This document shows positions 49,241 through 61,031 of a stretch of DNA of 64,000 nucleotides, piece by piece (the first letter of the stretch is position 1; each line of letters opens with the position of its first letter). Location of the stretch: positions 10,044,001-10,108,000 of the forward strand of contig OU612067.1 of NCBI GenBank assembly GCA_914767715.1. The letters are read 5' to 3'. The position numbers and the translations under genes were made by a program. The notes beneath the pieces are model-generated. The model did not search any database, was not told where the DNA came from, and saw only the letters and a program-made list of their open reading frames with translations. The stretch comes from Membranipora membranacea. Lineage: Eukaryota; Bryozoa; Gymnolaemata; Cheilostomatida; Membraniporidae.

Positions 49241-51658
49241 TGAAGAAAGCTTTCACTATGCTATAATAGGAAGTTTTGCATGAGATAGCTTTAGGATTTG
49301 TTTATGTGATAAGTCATAGTTATCAGTCATGGTATGCTATTTGCTGACCGTTACACTCCCTCCGAAAACGGCTGACGTTTTCTAGTTATGAGGTCAGCAC
49401 TGTTGTAGTAGCTGCTAGTAGAGATGAGACAACTCCAAAGCTGCTGAGAGTAATTATTGCCGATGAGTTGATGCGATCATATCGTCAAACTCCCTGTTGG
49501 TGAACAAGCCTGATATGCAAGGAGTATTTGATCATGTGATGCGAGTCAATTAACAGTGTGTGGCGTGGAAGTTGGCTGTGAGACTTTCTGTCAATCATGG
49601 GCGAAATCCAAGCGACAGCTCGTTCTGTGTTTCACGAACTGACCTGCGTGTATCCTAGTGCGCTACCGTCCAAAAGACTGCAAATGATCCCTTTATTTAA
49701 ATCCAGTCAATGAATTTGCAGAACTAGGCAATGGTGATGACATTGTTAGTGGAGTTTGTTTGTGGAGTGTGTTGGTGTCACAGCTAAGTTTTGCACTAGA
49801 TAATAGTGACTGATGTTCAGCATTACTTTCCAGATGTCAGGGCGAGAACTGTCATTTCTGTGACATCACAGCGATCAGCACTGATGAGTAGTGTTCTGTT
49901 AACACACTGGATTCAAGATACCGAGGAACAGAGCTGAGCTGTAACTCCCTCCGTTGTAGAGTTGTAGCTCTCAGGTTGAGACTAAGTTATTACTGTAACG
50001 TTTGCTGTGTGAGGTTTATTAGGTGTAGTTTTACAGGATCATGTCGATTCATAATAACTTATTAGCCTTATTTGCACACAGTACGTTACGTCAGCTGAGT
50101 TAAAGTAAAGGTTAAATGTTTTGTATGTGACAATCTGCCATGAGCTAATAGCTGGGTGATGATCTGCTCCGAAGGAGCTCAAGGCAAAGAGTGAAATCAT
50201 TATGGTACATGTAGTCAATGTACAAATGAACAATGAAGAAAGCTTTCACTATGCTATAATGCTATGCTATAATGGGAGGTTTTACATGAGATAGCTTTAC
50301 GATTTGTGTACGTGTTTAGTCATAATTATCAGTCATGATATGCTCTTCGCTGACCGTTACACTCCCTCCGAAAACGGCTGATGTTTTCCAGTTATGAGGT
50401 CAGCACTGTTGTAGTAGCTGCTAGTAGAGATGTGACAACTCCAAAGCTGCTGAGAGTAATTATTGCCGATGAGTTGATGCGATCATATCGTCGAACTCCC
50501 TGTTGGAGAACAAGCCTGATATGCAAGGAGTATTTGATCATGTGATGCGAGTCAATTAACAGTGTGTGGCGTGGAAGTTGGCTGAGAGACTTTCTGTCAA
50601 TCATGGGCGAAACCCAAGCGACAGCTCGTTCTGTGTTTCACGAACTGACCTGCGTGTATCCTAGTGCGCTACCGTCCAAAAGACTGCAAATGATCCCTTT
50701 ATTTAAATCCAGTCAATGAATTTGCAGAACTAGGCAATGGTGATGACATTGTTAGTGGAGTTTGTTTGTGGAGTGTGTTGGTGTCACAGCTAAGTTTTGC
50801 ACTAGATAATAGTGACTGATGTTCAGCATGACTTTCCAGATGTCAGGGTGAGAACTGTCATTTCTGTGACATCACAGCGATCAGCACTGATGAGTAGTGT
50901 TCTGTTAACACACTGGATTCAAGATACCGAGGAACAGAGCTGAGCTGTAACTCCCTCCGTTGTAGAGTTGTAGCTCTCAGGTTGAGACTAAGTTATTACT
51001 GTAACGTTTACTGTGTGAGGTTTATTAGGTGTAGTTTTACAGGATCATGTCGATTCATAATAACTTATTAGCCTTATTTGCACACAGTACGTTACGTCAG
51101 CTGAGTTAAAGTAAAGGTTAAATGTTTTGTATGTGACAATCTGCCATGAGCTAATAGCTAGATGATGATCTGCGCCAGAGGAGCTCATGGTAAAGAGTGA
51201 AATCATTATGGTATATGTAGGCAGTGTACAATTGAACAATGAAGAAAGCTTTCACTATGCTATAATAGGAAGTTTTGCATGAGATAGCTTTAGGATTTGT
51301 TTATGTGATAAGTCATAGTTATCAGTCATGGTATGCTATTTGCTGACCGTTACACTTATTAGCCTTAATAGCACACAGTATGTTACGTCAGCTGAGTTAA
51401 AGTAAAGGTTAAATGTTTTGTATGTGACAATCTGCCATGAGCTAATAGCTAGATGATGATCTGCGCCAGAGGAGCTCATGGTTAAGAGTGAAATCATTAT
51501 GGTACATGTAGTCAATGTACAAATGAACAATGAAGAAAGCTTTCACTATGCTATAATGCTATGCTTTAATGGGAGGTTATACATGAGATAGCTTTACGAT
51601 TTGTGTACGTGTTTAGTCATAATTATCAGTCATGATATGCTCTTCGCTGACCGTTACA
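49065..51658. repeat. Array of four terminal modules and a 1,006-bp tandem duplication
   Basis: Modules of ~290-304 bp starting CTTATTAGCC and ending GACCGTTACA lie at 49065-49355, 50058-50361, 51064-51354 and 51355-51658 (a fifth is 48307-48608). Two terminal versions alternate: A (TGCTATTTGCTGACCG) at 49355 and 51354, and B (TGCTCTTCGCTGACCG) at 48608, 50361 and 51658. 49356-50361 and 50362-51354 are tandem copies at very high identity. Only the 51658 end abuts the target duplication. Confidence 0.85.
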
Positions 51659-51663
51659 CAGGT
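51659..51663. repeat. Right target-site duplication CAGGT
   Basis: Directly follows GACCGTTACA; identical to 27025-27029. Confidence 0.9.
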
Positions 51664-53829
51664 AGCAATTTCGTTGCTACCTCTTCCGCCTTCGACCTGG
51701 CTCCAACACATGCAGTAGCCCTGCTGTGTGTTCTTCACAAAAAAACAAAGGTTGTAATGTACCATTCTGGATTTGTACAATATTTGTTTGCTGGACCTCA
51801 GCTTAGGAAAAGGAAGAATTTGTTGGAGATTGAAGCTTACCACGACTTTAGATGGATCCTCTATGTCGAGCTGCCTGCTGAGAAAAGCTTCATCTCTCAT
51901 CATTATGTGGGCCTCGTACCTTTATGTCTCCTCCTCAGATGGATCTCTCTTATTGAGGTACATGACACCCTGGTCACAGCTGGAAGAAACAATAACAAAG
52001 TTTAGTTATCTGGAAGGAAAGAACCATGACCACTCAAATTTTTCAATTGGATAACCAACACAAAACATGGAACGCAAAATAATCACACAGGGTTGCTAAG
52101 CAATGGAAGATGTTCAACTTACTTATCACTTTTCGGCTTGTGGGTACCCAGATTGTAGTTGGTGCCACCGAAAGTGTAAAACCAGGTGTGGCTTGGTTTC
52201 TTCTCATCTTCTGTGAGACTCTATAAAAACTCTCTATAGAGGTCCGCCAGTTGAACTCCAGCATGGAGATATTGCCTTGTGCTGGAAGCGCGGCAGTAGT
52301 GGCTCCGCATCACCTGGCTCGCCTCTATCACCAACCGAACCTTGTCCTCCATTTCTGTGTCTTGTATTTATTGGCTGGTATTCCCCGGTACACGCGCTTC
52401 TCTCTAACTCCATTTATCGACCTCTGTTTGCTATTTAATCCCTGTTTGGATAAAATAAAATCGAATTGAATGCAGTGATAGTGAACAGACAGGAAGTCAT
52501 GAACCAACTACCCTTCTATCAAAAACTAAATGGCACAAATTTTGGTTTGAAGAGAGTTATAATTAAATCAAACTCACTGTCTTGCAGTTGAGGGCGAGGG
52601 TGCCGCGCCACATCCCAACACACACCCGCACATCCTGGCTCCCATCCAGAGGGAGGTAGTAGCGCGCACTCTTTGTGCGAGTGCGCCTCATCTCCTGTGG
52701 GACACCAGGCCTCTTCCTAGATCGTTTCACTTCATCCTAAAATTAAATGTGAAAGGTGAAAGTTACAACCTATACCTTTATGGGCACGGTAAACACAATT
52801 GTCATTTTTAAGGCAATAGTAGAAAGCAAGCAATGCAGCACAGCATGAGAGTCAATCCAGATCAATAACAACAACTTACTTCCTTGATATGGCTAGCATA
52901 CCAGTTCCACCTGCCCTGCTCAGAGCCGATTGACTTTCTTTGCTCCTGAGAGAGCAGGTGGCATTGGAAAAATCCACTGTCTGCGGTGTGATGGCACCTG
53001 TCACCAATGAGGACACCAACTGCCGTCTGGTGCCTCACACTCCTCCTCGTCCTCTGCCTATCCGGAATGTTCCTCAAGTTGTGGCGGAAACCATGGCCTC
53101 CATCAGTGTCTACAGCAAAAATGGTTCACAGTTTTCCATCACAGTAAGCAGTACTTCAGCTATTAGTGGAACATAGTAGAAGATCAGGCGAGACGAAGGC
53201 CAACCAATAATGCATTGCTAGAGAAGTCATTGGTGAACACTCACCTCCAAGAGTTTCCATGGCTGGATCTGGAATTTCGCTGATTTCGGCCAGGTCCCCG
53301 TCATCCTCATCAGCCTCAAGTAGAGCCTGCTCCAGGTCAAAGTGTGGGTATTCATCAGTATCGTCAGATTCATCTAGGAACAACAAAATGAGGGATATTG
53401 ACAAGTTATAACAGCAAGTACCGGGTAGAAAAATCAATCCTAGTAAACATTGCAACAGAAATAATGTCAATCAAGAGCTTACTTACCAGTGCTTTGAATC
53501 CTCTGGAGACGCACCACGAGCTCGTCTGTACTAGATCTGGATGGAATGGCTTGTTCTTGTGTAGTTTCTTGGGACTGAGTCTGTCTTCCCCAGGCTCCTG
53601 ATGACGACGAAACAGCTCCTAAAACACACAGGAGTCGAACATCATTTACACCAGCAACTTAAAAGCTCCAAGTGCACTCATCAAATTCACAGATTTGCAT
53701 TCAACATAGTACACAAGTGCACCTTCGTTGCATGCAAAAGCACCGCATTTTTATGACAATAAGATTAGTTCACACTGAATATAAATTATAACAATAAAAC
53801 TCACCGGTTCTTCCTCGACGTCTACCCAT
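51659..53829 (-). CDS. N-terminal and middle exons of the split RGSNEIATC/GQNKN-family gene
   Basis: Minus-strand exons: 53829-53805 (MGRRRGRT, start), 53618-53487, 53373-53245 (acidic), 53109-52880 (HNLRNIPDRQRTRR), 52736-52578 (RYYLPLDGSQDVRVC), 52220-52123 and 51979-51659. All junctions agree in phase (1,1,1,0,0,2). The last exon carries FNLQQILPFPKL, HYNLCFFV and GGRGSNEIATC, then meets the transposon. With 27024-26322 the protein would be about 600 residues. An in-frame TAA sits at 51924-51922. The first acidic position I recall in this family (FDLQ) is Asn here (FNLQ). So this copy may already be inactive apart from the insertion. The function of the family is unknown. Confidence 0.75.
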
Positions 53830-54135
53830 GATGTATAAGCAGTAACAGAGCAGCAGTGAAGGCGAATTAATAGCAAGTAAATAGGCAATAAAGAGGGAAT
53901 AAATAAGGGTATATAAGGATAATAAATAGGAGGAATGTAAATATCACAGAGTTGCACAAATATCACAGTAAGGTTGTAAAGGAAAGATTAAAGGTAAATT
54001 TTTGGCTTTTTACGTTACGTCATACTTACCTTCGCCAGGTGTGTTTTTCCATTTGCCGCGTAAATGATTAATTAATCAATAAGTAATTAATTGGACAGGT
54101 GACATAACAACACATCATCAGGCTGAGTACAGACA

Positions 54136-54530
54136 TTCCAATAATGATTCCGCTGAAACTCCGACCTCAAATTACATTTGGGGGAAACAACTCTCCCTAC
54201 ATGTTTCTCCATTCAATAATCTATAATAAGACTGCATGAGAAGTAGAGTAGCGTCAAAAGAACAGCAGTGGCGGGAATTTTAGATGGACTAGCATTGTTT
54301 AAAAGGGAATTTGGTTAAAGTCCAATGACTTTCTATGTGTCCATTATTGATTCTGCTGGAACTCCGACACAAAACTAAATTCGGGGGAGATAGCTCCCAC
54401 TACATGTCTCTCCATTCAATAATATATAATAAGACTGCATGGGAAGTGGAGTAGCATCAAAAGAACAGCAGTGACGGAAAGTTTTAAATGGGCTAGCATT
54501 GCAAAAGGGAATTGGGTTAAAGTCCATGGA
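54136..54530. repeat. Tandem duplication, ~190-bp units
   Basis: Two diverged units share CTCCATTCAATAAT, AATAAGACTGCATG, AAAAGAACAGCAGTG and AGGGAATTNGGTTAAAGTCCA. The second unit runs into the palindrome at 54510-54543. Confidence 0.7.
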
Positions 54531-54543
54531 CTTTAACCCAATT
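54510..54543. repeat. 34-bp perfect palindrome
   Basis: AATTGGGTTAAAGTCC is followed exactly by its reverse complement around a central AT. The half-site recurs at about 54562-54577 and 54697-54716, and in variant form at 25829-25856. Confidence 0.9.
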
Positions 54544-54721
54544 GCCTAATAATTCACATTAGACCAATGGACTTTAACCAAAATGCATTTGACTTACCTC
54601 CCCTTTCTCTTTCCCTATGGGAGTTGTGATCCCTGGTATATGAAAAAAGGGTATAGTGGACCGTAATTAATCAGAAAACTTGTATTCGGCCTGAGGTGGA
54701 CTTTAACCCAATTGCCTCTAA

Positions 54722-55137
54722 CCATCTGCTCAGAGGTTTCCCATCTGACCTGAGACAATGCAGATCATCTACAGACTGTTCGACAATCAGTTCTACAGCC
54801 ACTTCCGACGAATGAAGTACGATAAAAGTATGTTTATGGGGATAAAAACTTATAGGGGAGATAAATTTAGCCAAGATATAAGGTTATAGCAAGGATATAT
54901 TAAACAGAGTTGAAGATGGCATGCATGCATGACAAAGTATAAAGATTCAAAAGCAAGTACATAGAAAAACATAATTACACTAATCAAACTCACAGTATGT
55001 CAAAAGCGGAATTAAAACTAGAAATAATAAATTTTCTGCTCAGAGGTTTCCCATCTGACCTGAGACAATGCAGATCATCTACAGACTGTTCGACACTCAG
55101 TTCTACAGCCACTTCCGACGAATGAAGTACGATCACA
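54722..55137. repeat. Duplicated ~100-bp exon-like segment
   Basis: 54722-54831 and 55034-55137 share about 100 bp (CAGAGGTTTCCCATCTGACC to CGAATGAAGTACGAT) with about one mismatch. On the plus strand a TCTGCTCAG acceptor precedes a frame ending TATSDE and TGA. On the minus strand the same block is open (VEQSVDDLHCLRSDGKPLS). Near identity suggests a recent duplication or selection; the product is not recognised. Confidence 0.5.
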
Positions 55138-56498
55138 TACCACCTGGCAAAACCAATTAAATTAGATTTTTGATCAAGATGTAAAGGCATAGTGGCTTGG
55201 ACGTAGATTCAAGCACCATTGTCAGTTGGGGACACTTTTTATGTTCTCAAAATATGAAGGTTTAGGTGGGTGAGTGTCATGAAGTAGCCTAAGGTCAATT
55301 TGCAATACCCCTTTGAGGCTTGCAGTATTATTCTAAATAATAATTTAAGTCAATTTTTTATTGGAATTTTTCACTGGAGACTCTTGCAGGAAGTGAGACT
55401 AGTACAAAAGACAGTAGAAATAATCCATGTCAGGTTATTGGTGATACCAATCAGGTTATCAAAGTGGCAGACTCTATTACTTCATTTTATGAAAAGAAAA
55501 AGTAGCTAAAATTTGAAGACTGGCGCCAATTCAGTAGGTGAGGTAGTAGGAGTGGAATAGTTTACCTTCTAATTGTTTATGTAAGCCAAATAATATAACT
55601 GACCTCATGTCTTTCAACAGCATGTTTCGCATTCTGATCAGTCTACAATAAATCCATAAAAGTTAAACTAATTAGAGCATTTAACTCTTGTTAAGATTCC
55701 AGTTGCCACGGCATTCTTTAACATTTGGCACTAATCACTCTATACGGAATGCCTTCATATGGCTGTGATGGTTGTTGGCCATAGTTTAAAAAGTATGAAA
55801 TATAAACATTCTAGCTGTTGGTAATTTGCTATGTCTATGTACCGTCCATTATGTAAAAAGAAAAGAAATTTGAGCATCATGCTTTCCAGATAATTTTTAT
55901 TCAAGCAGTGGGAGGTTCCGATTTTGGTGTGCCTTGCATGACTGTCATAATTTTGTGATTAATTGTTGCTGCTATAGTGAGACTTAGTGCATAATCTTAA
56001 GATCAAGCAACAGTTAATCAGAGGTTTGTTTCCTGCTACCCACATTTAGAGCTCTGTTTCAGAGTTTGTTTGAGATCAAGTTTAGGTTGCACCTTTAAGT
56101 TCAACTTAACCTGACCAGCCTTATCTCAAATACTGGAGTCAGGTTTTCAGATCGATTTAATTTTACTCTGTCACTTTCCAAGAGCCTGACCAAGATGAAT
56201 ATCAATCAGATGTAAAAGGGAATAGCGCAAACATTTCTAGATTTTCAAGACGTTTTAAAAGTGACATGTTCTCATAAAAGAGTTCCCTTCATTGGATGTC
56301 TTATCATTGTGGCAACTGGTGTTGAGAGGTTTAGGTGGCAATTCAAAATTCAATTTTAGAGCTGTTGACCCAGGCGTAATCGCCTGTTCACACCTTTTCA
56401 GAGCTATGTTGCTTGTTGCATAAGATAATAATCTCATAGTTTTGAAAGGTTTGGTACCCGTAATGTTGCACCCACAGTTTCACACCACAGTAGCTTAC
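55138..56498. other. Unassigned; expected third exon of copy C not found
   Basis: This lies downstream (minus strand) of small membrane protein copy C. I searched for a counterpart of copy A exon 3 and saw none. Otherwise AT-rich, without recognised repeats. Confidence 0.3.
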
Positions 56499-57035
56499 CT
56501 TAAATCCTGCAGATAGTTTATCTGATCTGTGTAAATCTACCTCGCCAGTTGACAAGACCCAGATGTTGACACCAACAAGAGCTAAAAGTAAGCACCCCAG
56601 AATCAACGCTGCATAAAATGATGATGGTCGTCTCTCGCCCTTCATTTTGCTTAACTATGAACAAGCACACAAAAAAAAGCTGTTGTGCAAAACATATGGC
56701 TATTTATTATATCTTTTATGAGTTTGTGAACAGTCTCATGACCCAGTGGCAGACATCAATTGAAAGACAAGTTATCATCTTATGTGTCTAATATACCTAG
56801 CTATGATTGACTGATATCATGCATGATTTATTGTGTTGCTCACTGGTAGACAAAACATTGTATCATCAAATGTGAGCAAAATAGCATAGAAAAACGAATC
56901 TAGCAACAGTTGACACAAGCATCCATACTTTGTCCAATTAAATATAGCCATGTTTCAGACTTGAATGCAGTGATTGAAGCTGAAACTGGTTCTTATTAAA
57001 TATATCACTGCACTCACCTCAGTTATGTCTGTCAT
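56499..57035 (-). CDS. Small membrane protein, copy C (5' exons)
   Basis: Exon 1 is 57035-57018 (MTDITE, donor GAG|gtgagt). Exon 2 is 56654-56499 (LSKMKGERRP..., donor AAG|gtaagc), phase 0, with the same TTCATAG acceptor as copies A and B. It has a basic N terminus (KGERRP) then a membrane span (YAALILGCLLLALVGVNIWVL), then EVDLHRSDKL as in copy A (RIDLYKSEGF). A third exon with the second span was not located, so the gene is incomplete here. It is inverted relative to copies A and B and lies on the far side of the transposon nest. Confidence 0.55.
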
Positions 57036-58264
57036 CTTGTTGCAAAACTAACTGACACTGACATCTAATCTCAATAAACATTTTTTGTCAGTGGCGTTTG
57101 AATACAATGAGACTGATGCCAAATATTTGGACATTGACCTATTCACCTAGAGCTGTGCCACAACACACTTTTATTGCCTATCAGAGGCAAGACATAAAAT
57201 TTTAATGCATCACTGGCATTATTCAATCTTTTCAAACAAAAAATAACCAAAACCTATTGTACTGCACACTGCAGGTCCAGCATTTCATCATATCCCAAAC
57301 CATAATTAGGAAGATCAGGTATTTCGCGGAAATTTATGGGCTATGAACCCTTATTATAAGGGTCTTGTCTTGTCTTGTCTTATGAGGGGGACTGAGATAG
57401 AATGGAATAAATCAGTCAGAATACAGGCGATATATGGCACCCATCGTATTCAGAGGCCCCGGACAAATTTGATTTAGCATATATTGGTAGTAAAATAATT
57501 ATTATGAGGATATCATTATCGTGTACACTGCTGTATACACGGAGTACCCAATGAAACAACATTTTTTAAGAGTATCACTGTGATTATCGTGATCATGATG
57601 CCAATAATAAATTCCATATATTATTTATTTTAGTAGTGCACATCCCTAGATTAATTTGAAATGATAACATCAGGCATCATGTTTATATTAAAGGGCAACC
57701 AGGGTTTCAAACAACTTCTCATTGGCCCTCATTGATTAATAGCAGATTGCATCTTCTGCAGAGGGAGAAAGACAAAATCTAATTCAGATGATTATTCAGC
57801 CAAAATTCTTCTGAAACATTTCATCCATCAGGTACTCAAACTCAGCTGAAAATAGAATACCACAGAGCAGTTTCCTGTTCCTGTTATTATCAAGCCTGTG
57901 CTCTATCATCATTACAGCAATGTCTTGGAACCTCCCCTAAACCGAAGTGTTACCCAGCTTAGAGTCAGCAACTAGTTTGAGTTTTGCATCGCGTAATGCA
58001 CAAAGCTGATGCTGCCTAGCACATTATTTACTACCCATTAATGCATTGCTGCGAAACCTTGGTTGCCCTTTAAGATATCGATGTCATGTCTTGTTTCGTC
58101 ATCATTTAATCATTCTTACTCGATGAGGAAAATTCTATTCAAAAACACCCAACATCTGTTATCTATCATTCTTTTTTGAGTGATATATTTGAAACGGTTG
58201 ATGACAGACTACTGATATCCAAAAACCTAAACAAATTTTGGATGTCCTACATGGTAGGAATTAT
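57036..58264. other. Intergenic, nothing coding
   Basis: Contains a GTCTT pentamer run at about 57361-57381. No exon or known repeat recognised. The 5' part of the LINE may begin near the end of this stretch. Confidence 0.3.
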
Positions 58265-58376
58265 GTCCTTTTATACACAGAGAAATGACTGGCCTGCACC
58301 TGGGGCTACTGGCATTAGCACAGGGCGCTAGGCCTCTTCTGAGCTCATCAGACCTAGCACAGAACAAAAATCCAAT

Positions 58377-61031
58377 ATGGACGGAATCCAACCAAACAAG
58401 TCCCTCTCAGTTATGTCTTGGAATTGTAATAGCATTGCTGGAAAATCCCATCATCTTGACTATATGATCTACCTACATAAGCCAGACATCACAGCTCTAA
58501 CTGAAACCAAGCTAAACCCAAATATTTGCGATTCAGAAATACTTTCTAATTACACTGTTTGCAGACGTGATAAATCTACAGGTCAGGGTGGTGGCGTTCT
58601 TATGGCGATATCTGACCCATTAAACATTAAGGTTATAGACTACTATGTAGATACACAAAATGAAATAATCTCTCTTGAACTCGATTTTTGTGGATACAGT
58701 TTTGTTATTGCTTGTTATTACAGACCACCTAATATTAAATCTGTCACGGATATAATTCACTGGCACGAAAAACAATGTAATCCAATCGATTGGGATTCTA
58801 AAACATTGAAATCAACTCGGGATTCACATATGCATGGTATGTTCTTGGATTTTCTATGTGTTAACGACCTGCCACAGCTAGTTTTAGAGCCCACCCACAA
58901 GCTAGGTAACATACTCGATCTGGTCGTAACCAATATGGATATGGACACTTCCGATCATTCTACTGTTTTTGTTAATGTTAATGTACCATTCGAAAATGTT
59001 CCATTAGACACCGGGATCTCCAAAACATATTAGAAGTTTGAAGACGCAAACCTAGAGTCTCTTACTACAGAGTACAGAATTTAGAGAATCTCATTTCCTT
59101 GCAAATTCATAAAAGATGAAACGATTGATACAGTCTGGAATACATTCAAAACCATGTTTACCGAAATTACTAAATCTAATATCCCTAATTACCCTGTAAA
59201 ATGTCGCAAAAAGCATTGGATTACTAGGCGAACAATTACCCAAATTAACAAAAGAACGCGAATGAAGAAAACTCTTAGGCGCCATTACTTCCTATTTAAT
59301 GCCCAAAAGCTGGAAGACCAGAGCGATAACTGTAAAAAGCTTGTAAATGATGACTACAATGATTACATAAATGTGCATATTTATGATAGACTAGCTCAGG
59401 GAAATTCAAAACCACTTTTCAAATTTATTGCAAACAAAAACGGCCAAAACAACACAATAAAATGTATTGAGAATTCTAAAAATTACCAGGACCTAGCTGA
59501 GAAATTTGTTGAGGCTTTTACTTCTGTCTTCACTTACAACGGTGGCTTACTTCCTACCCTCCAGGCTACCCCTCATCAACAAGATAAACCCATATCAGTA
59601 ACTGAACAAGGCGTGTTAAATTTACTCATTAGTTTGGATCCAACAAAAGGAGCTGGTCCAGATAATTTACCACCTGCTCTATTGAAATTCATGGGACCTT
59701 ACATTTATAAAGTAATTACAGCGTTTTTCAACTTTTCTCTAGCCAAACAGTGCGTGCCTACAGACTGGAAGACAGCCAATGTCGTTCCTATCCATAAAAA
59801 AGGTGCCAGAAATGTTGCTCTCAATTATAGACCAATTTCTCTAACCTCAGTTCTGTGCAAAACCATGGAACATATTATAGGCCACAATATTCATAGTTAT
59901 TTAAATGAATTTAATATCATTTTTAAAGATCAACATGGATTCAGGCCAGGACACGGATGTGATACTCAGTTACTTAATACCATATCTGATTTCATAGAGT
60001 CCTTTGACTCCAATATTATAAGTGATCTCATTGTTCTTGATTTTTCGAAAGCCTTCGATGTTGTCTCACACCCAAAGCTCATCCACAAACTAAAATCAAT
60101 ATGTATTCACTCTCAGACAATAGGTTGGATCAAACACTGGTTGTCAAATCGCACTCATCAAGTGACAGTAAAGAGTGTTACTTCAAACTCGCATTTAGTT
60201 ACTTCTGGTGTGCCTCAAGGTTCCGTCCTGGGGCCCCTGCTCTTTCTCATTTACATAGATGACATGCCTAACTCTGTTCTTAATTCCAAACTTAAATTAT
60301 TTGCTGATGATTCTTTACTCTATAACAACATTAAATCTGACTCTGACATGCTTAATCTCCAACTCGATCTTAACAGTCTGGTGTCTTGGTCTGAATCCTG
60401 GCGAATAAAGTTTAATGGTGACAAGTGTGAAACAATGCGTATCAGCAGATCTGAGAATATTTCAAACACGAACCCCTCGTGCCATATTGAAAAAGCTAAA
60501 CTGACATCAGTAGAACAAATTAAATACTTAGGTATTAATATTGATAACCAATTAACATTTGATACACACATTAAAGATATTTGCCGCAAAGCATCGAATC
60601 ACCTGCACATGCTCATGAGATCTCTAAAAAGAGCCAACACTCGTACTAGTATTACAGCATATTAAAGCATATGCCGTCCTATTTTGGAGTATGCCACCAT
60701 TGTATGGTCACCTCATAAACAGAAACTGATTAAATTATTAGAGGCTGTGAACCGTAAGGCGTTTAGATGGTGCTTGAAAAGACGAAAATATGACTTTATA
60801 TCTCAACTTATGGCTGAGGCGGAGTGGCATACTCTAAAAAGCAGACGTGAGATAACAGATACGAAAATGTATCATAAGATTATGTCAGGTTGTGTTAACA
60901 TTGATGTAGATAGATTCAGTCTAAACCAAAGTTGCTACAACACCAGAAAAGGTGCCTACCACCACTCAATTCAAACCAATGTCCAGCGCTACTCCTTTAA
61001 ACACCGGATATTCAGGAAGCTTAAGAACTAG
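58377..61031 (+). mobile_element. LINE (non-LTR retrotransposon) ORF2, decayed
   Basis: One frame (all parts in frame 0) encodes an APE-type endonuclease then reverse transcriptase. Endonuclease motifs are MSWNCNSIAGK, ALTETKLN and SDHSTVFVN. The GDFN-containing block expected before IDWDSKTL is missing, an in-frame deletion. RT motifs are GAGPDNLPPALL, NYRPISLTSVL, FRPGHGCDTQLL, LDFSKAFDVVSH, GVPQGSVLGPLLF and FADDSLLY, followed by a thumb region ending near 61031. In-frame stops are at 59031-59033, about 59081 and 60663-60665. It resembles CR1/Rex1/Jockey-type LINEs. Dead copy: three stops and a lost endonuclease motif. Confidence 0.85.

Larger units (their letters stand above)
27030..51658. 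mobile_element. 24.6-kb DNA transposon with DD35E integrase and HECT ligase genes
   Basis: The termini are TGTAACGGTCAGC (27030-27042) and its complement (51646-51658). They continue as an inverted repeat for about 120 bp with small differences, then a further ~0.9 kb through the inner copy at 47003-47890. A 5-bp duplication CAGGT flanks it, and the interrupted host exon is open and in phase across it. Cargo is an integrase-type transposase (28519-32864, +) and a HECT E3 ligase (45201-33539, -), convergent with 675 bp between stops. TGT...ACA ends, a 5-bp duplication and a DD35E enzyme resemble integrase-related cut-and-paste groups (Ginger, IS3EU and kin). I recall HECT-like partners in such elements but cannot confirm the superfamily. 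Both genes appear intact where visible, so the insertion may be recent. Confidence 0.85.

Noticed and set aside
48246-51530. Repeated minus-strand frames starting MFICTLTTCTIMISL or MFNCTLPTYTIMISL
   Set aside because: They fall in the repeated terminal modules and recur only because the module recurs. No start context or domain.
58757-59285. Minus-strand frames in the LINE region
   Set aside because: They are antisense to the endonuclease and reverse transcriptase, whose motifs are clear on the plus strand.
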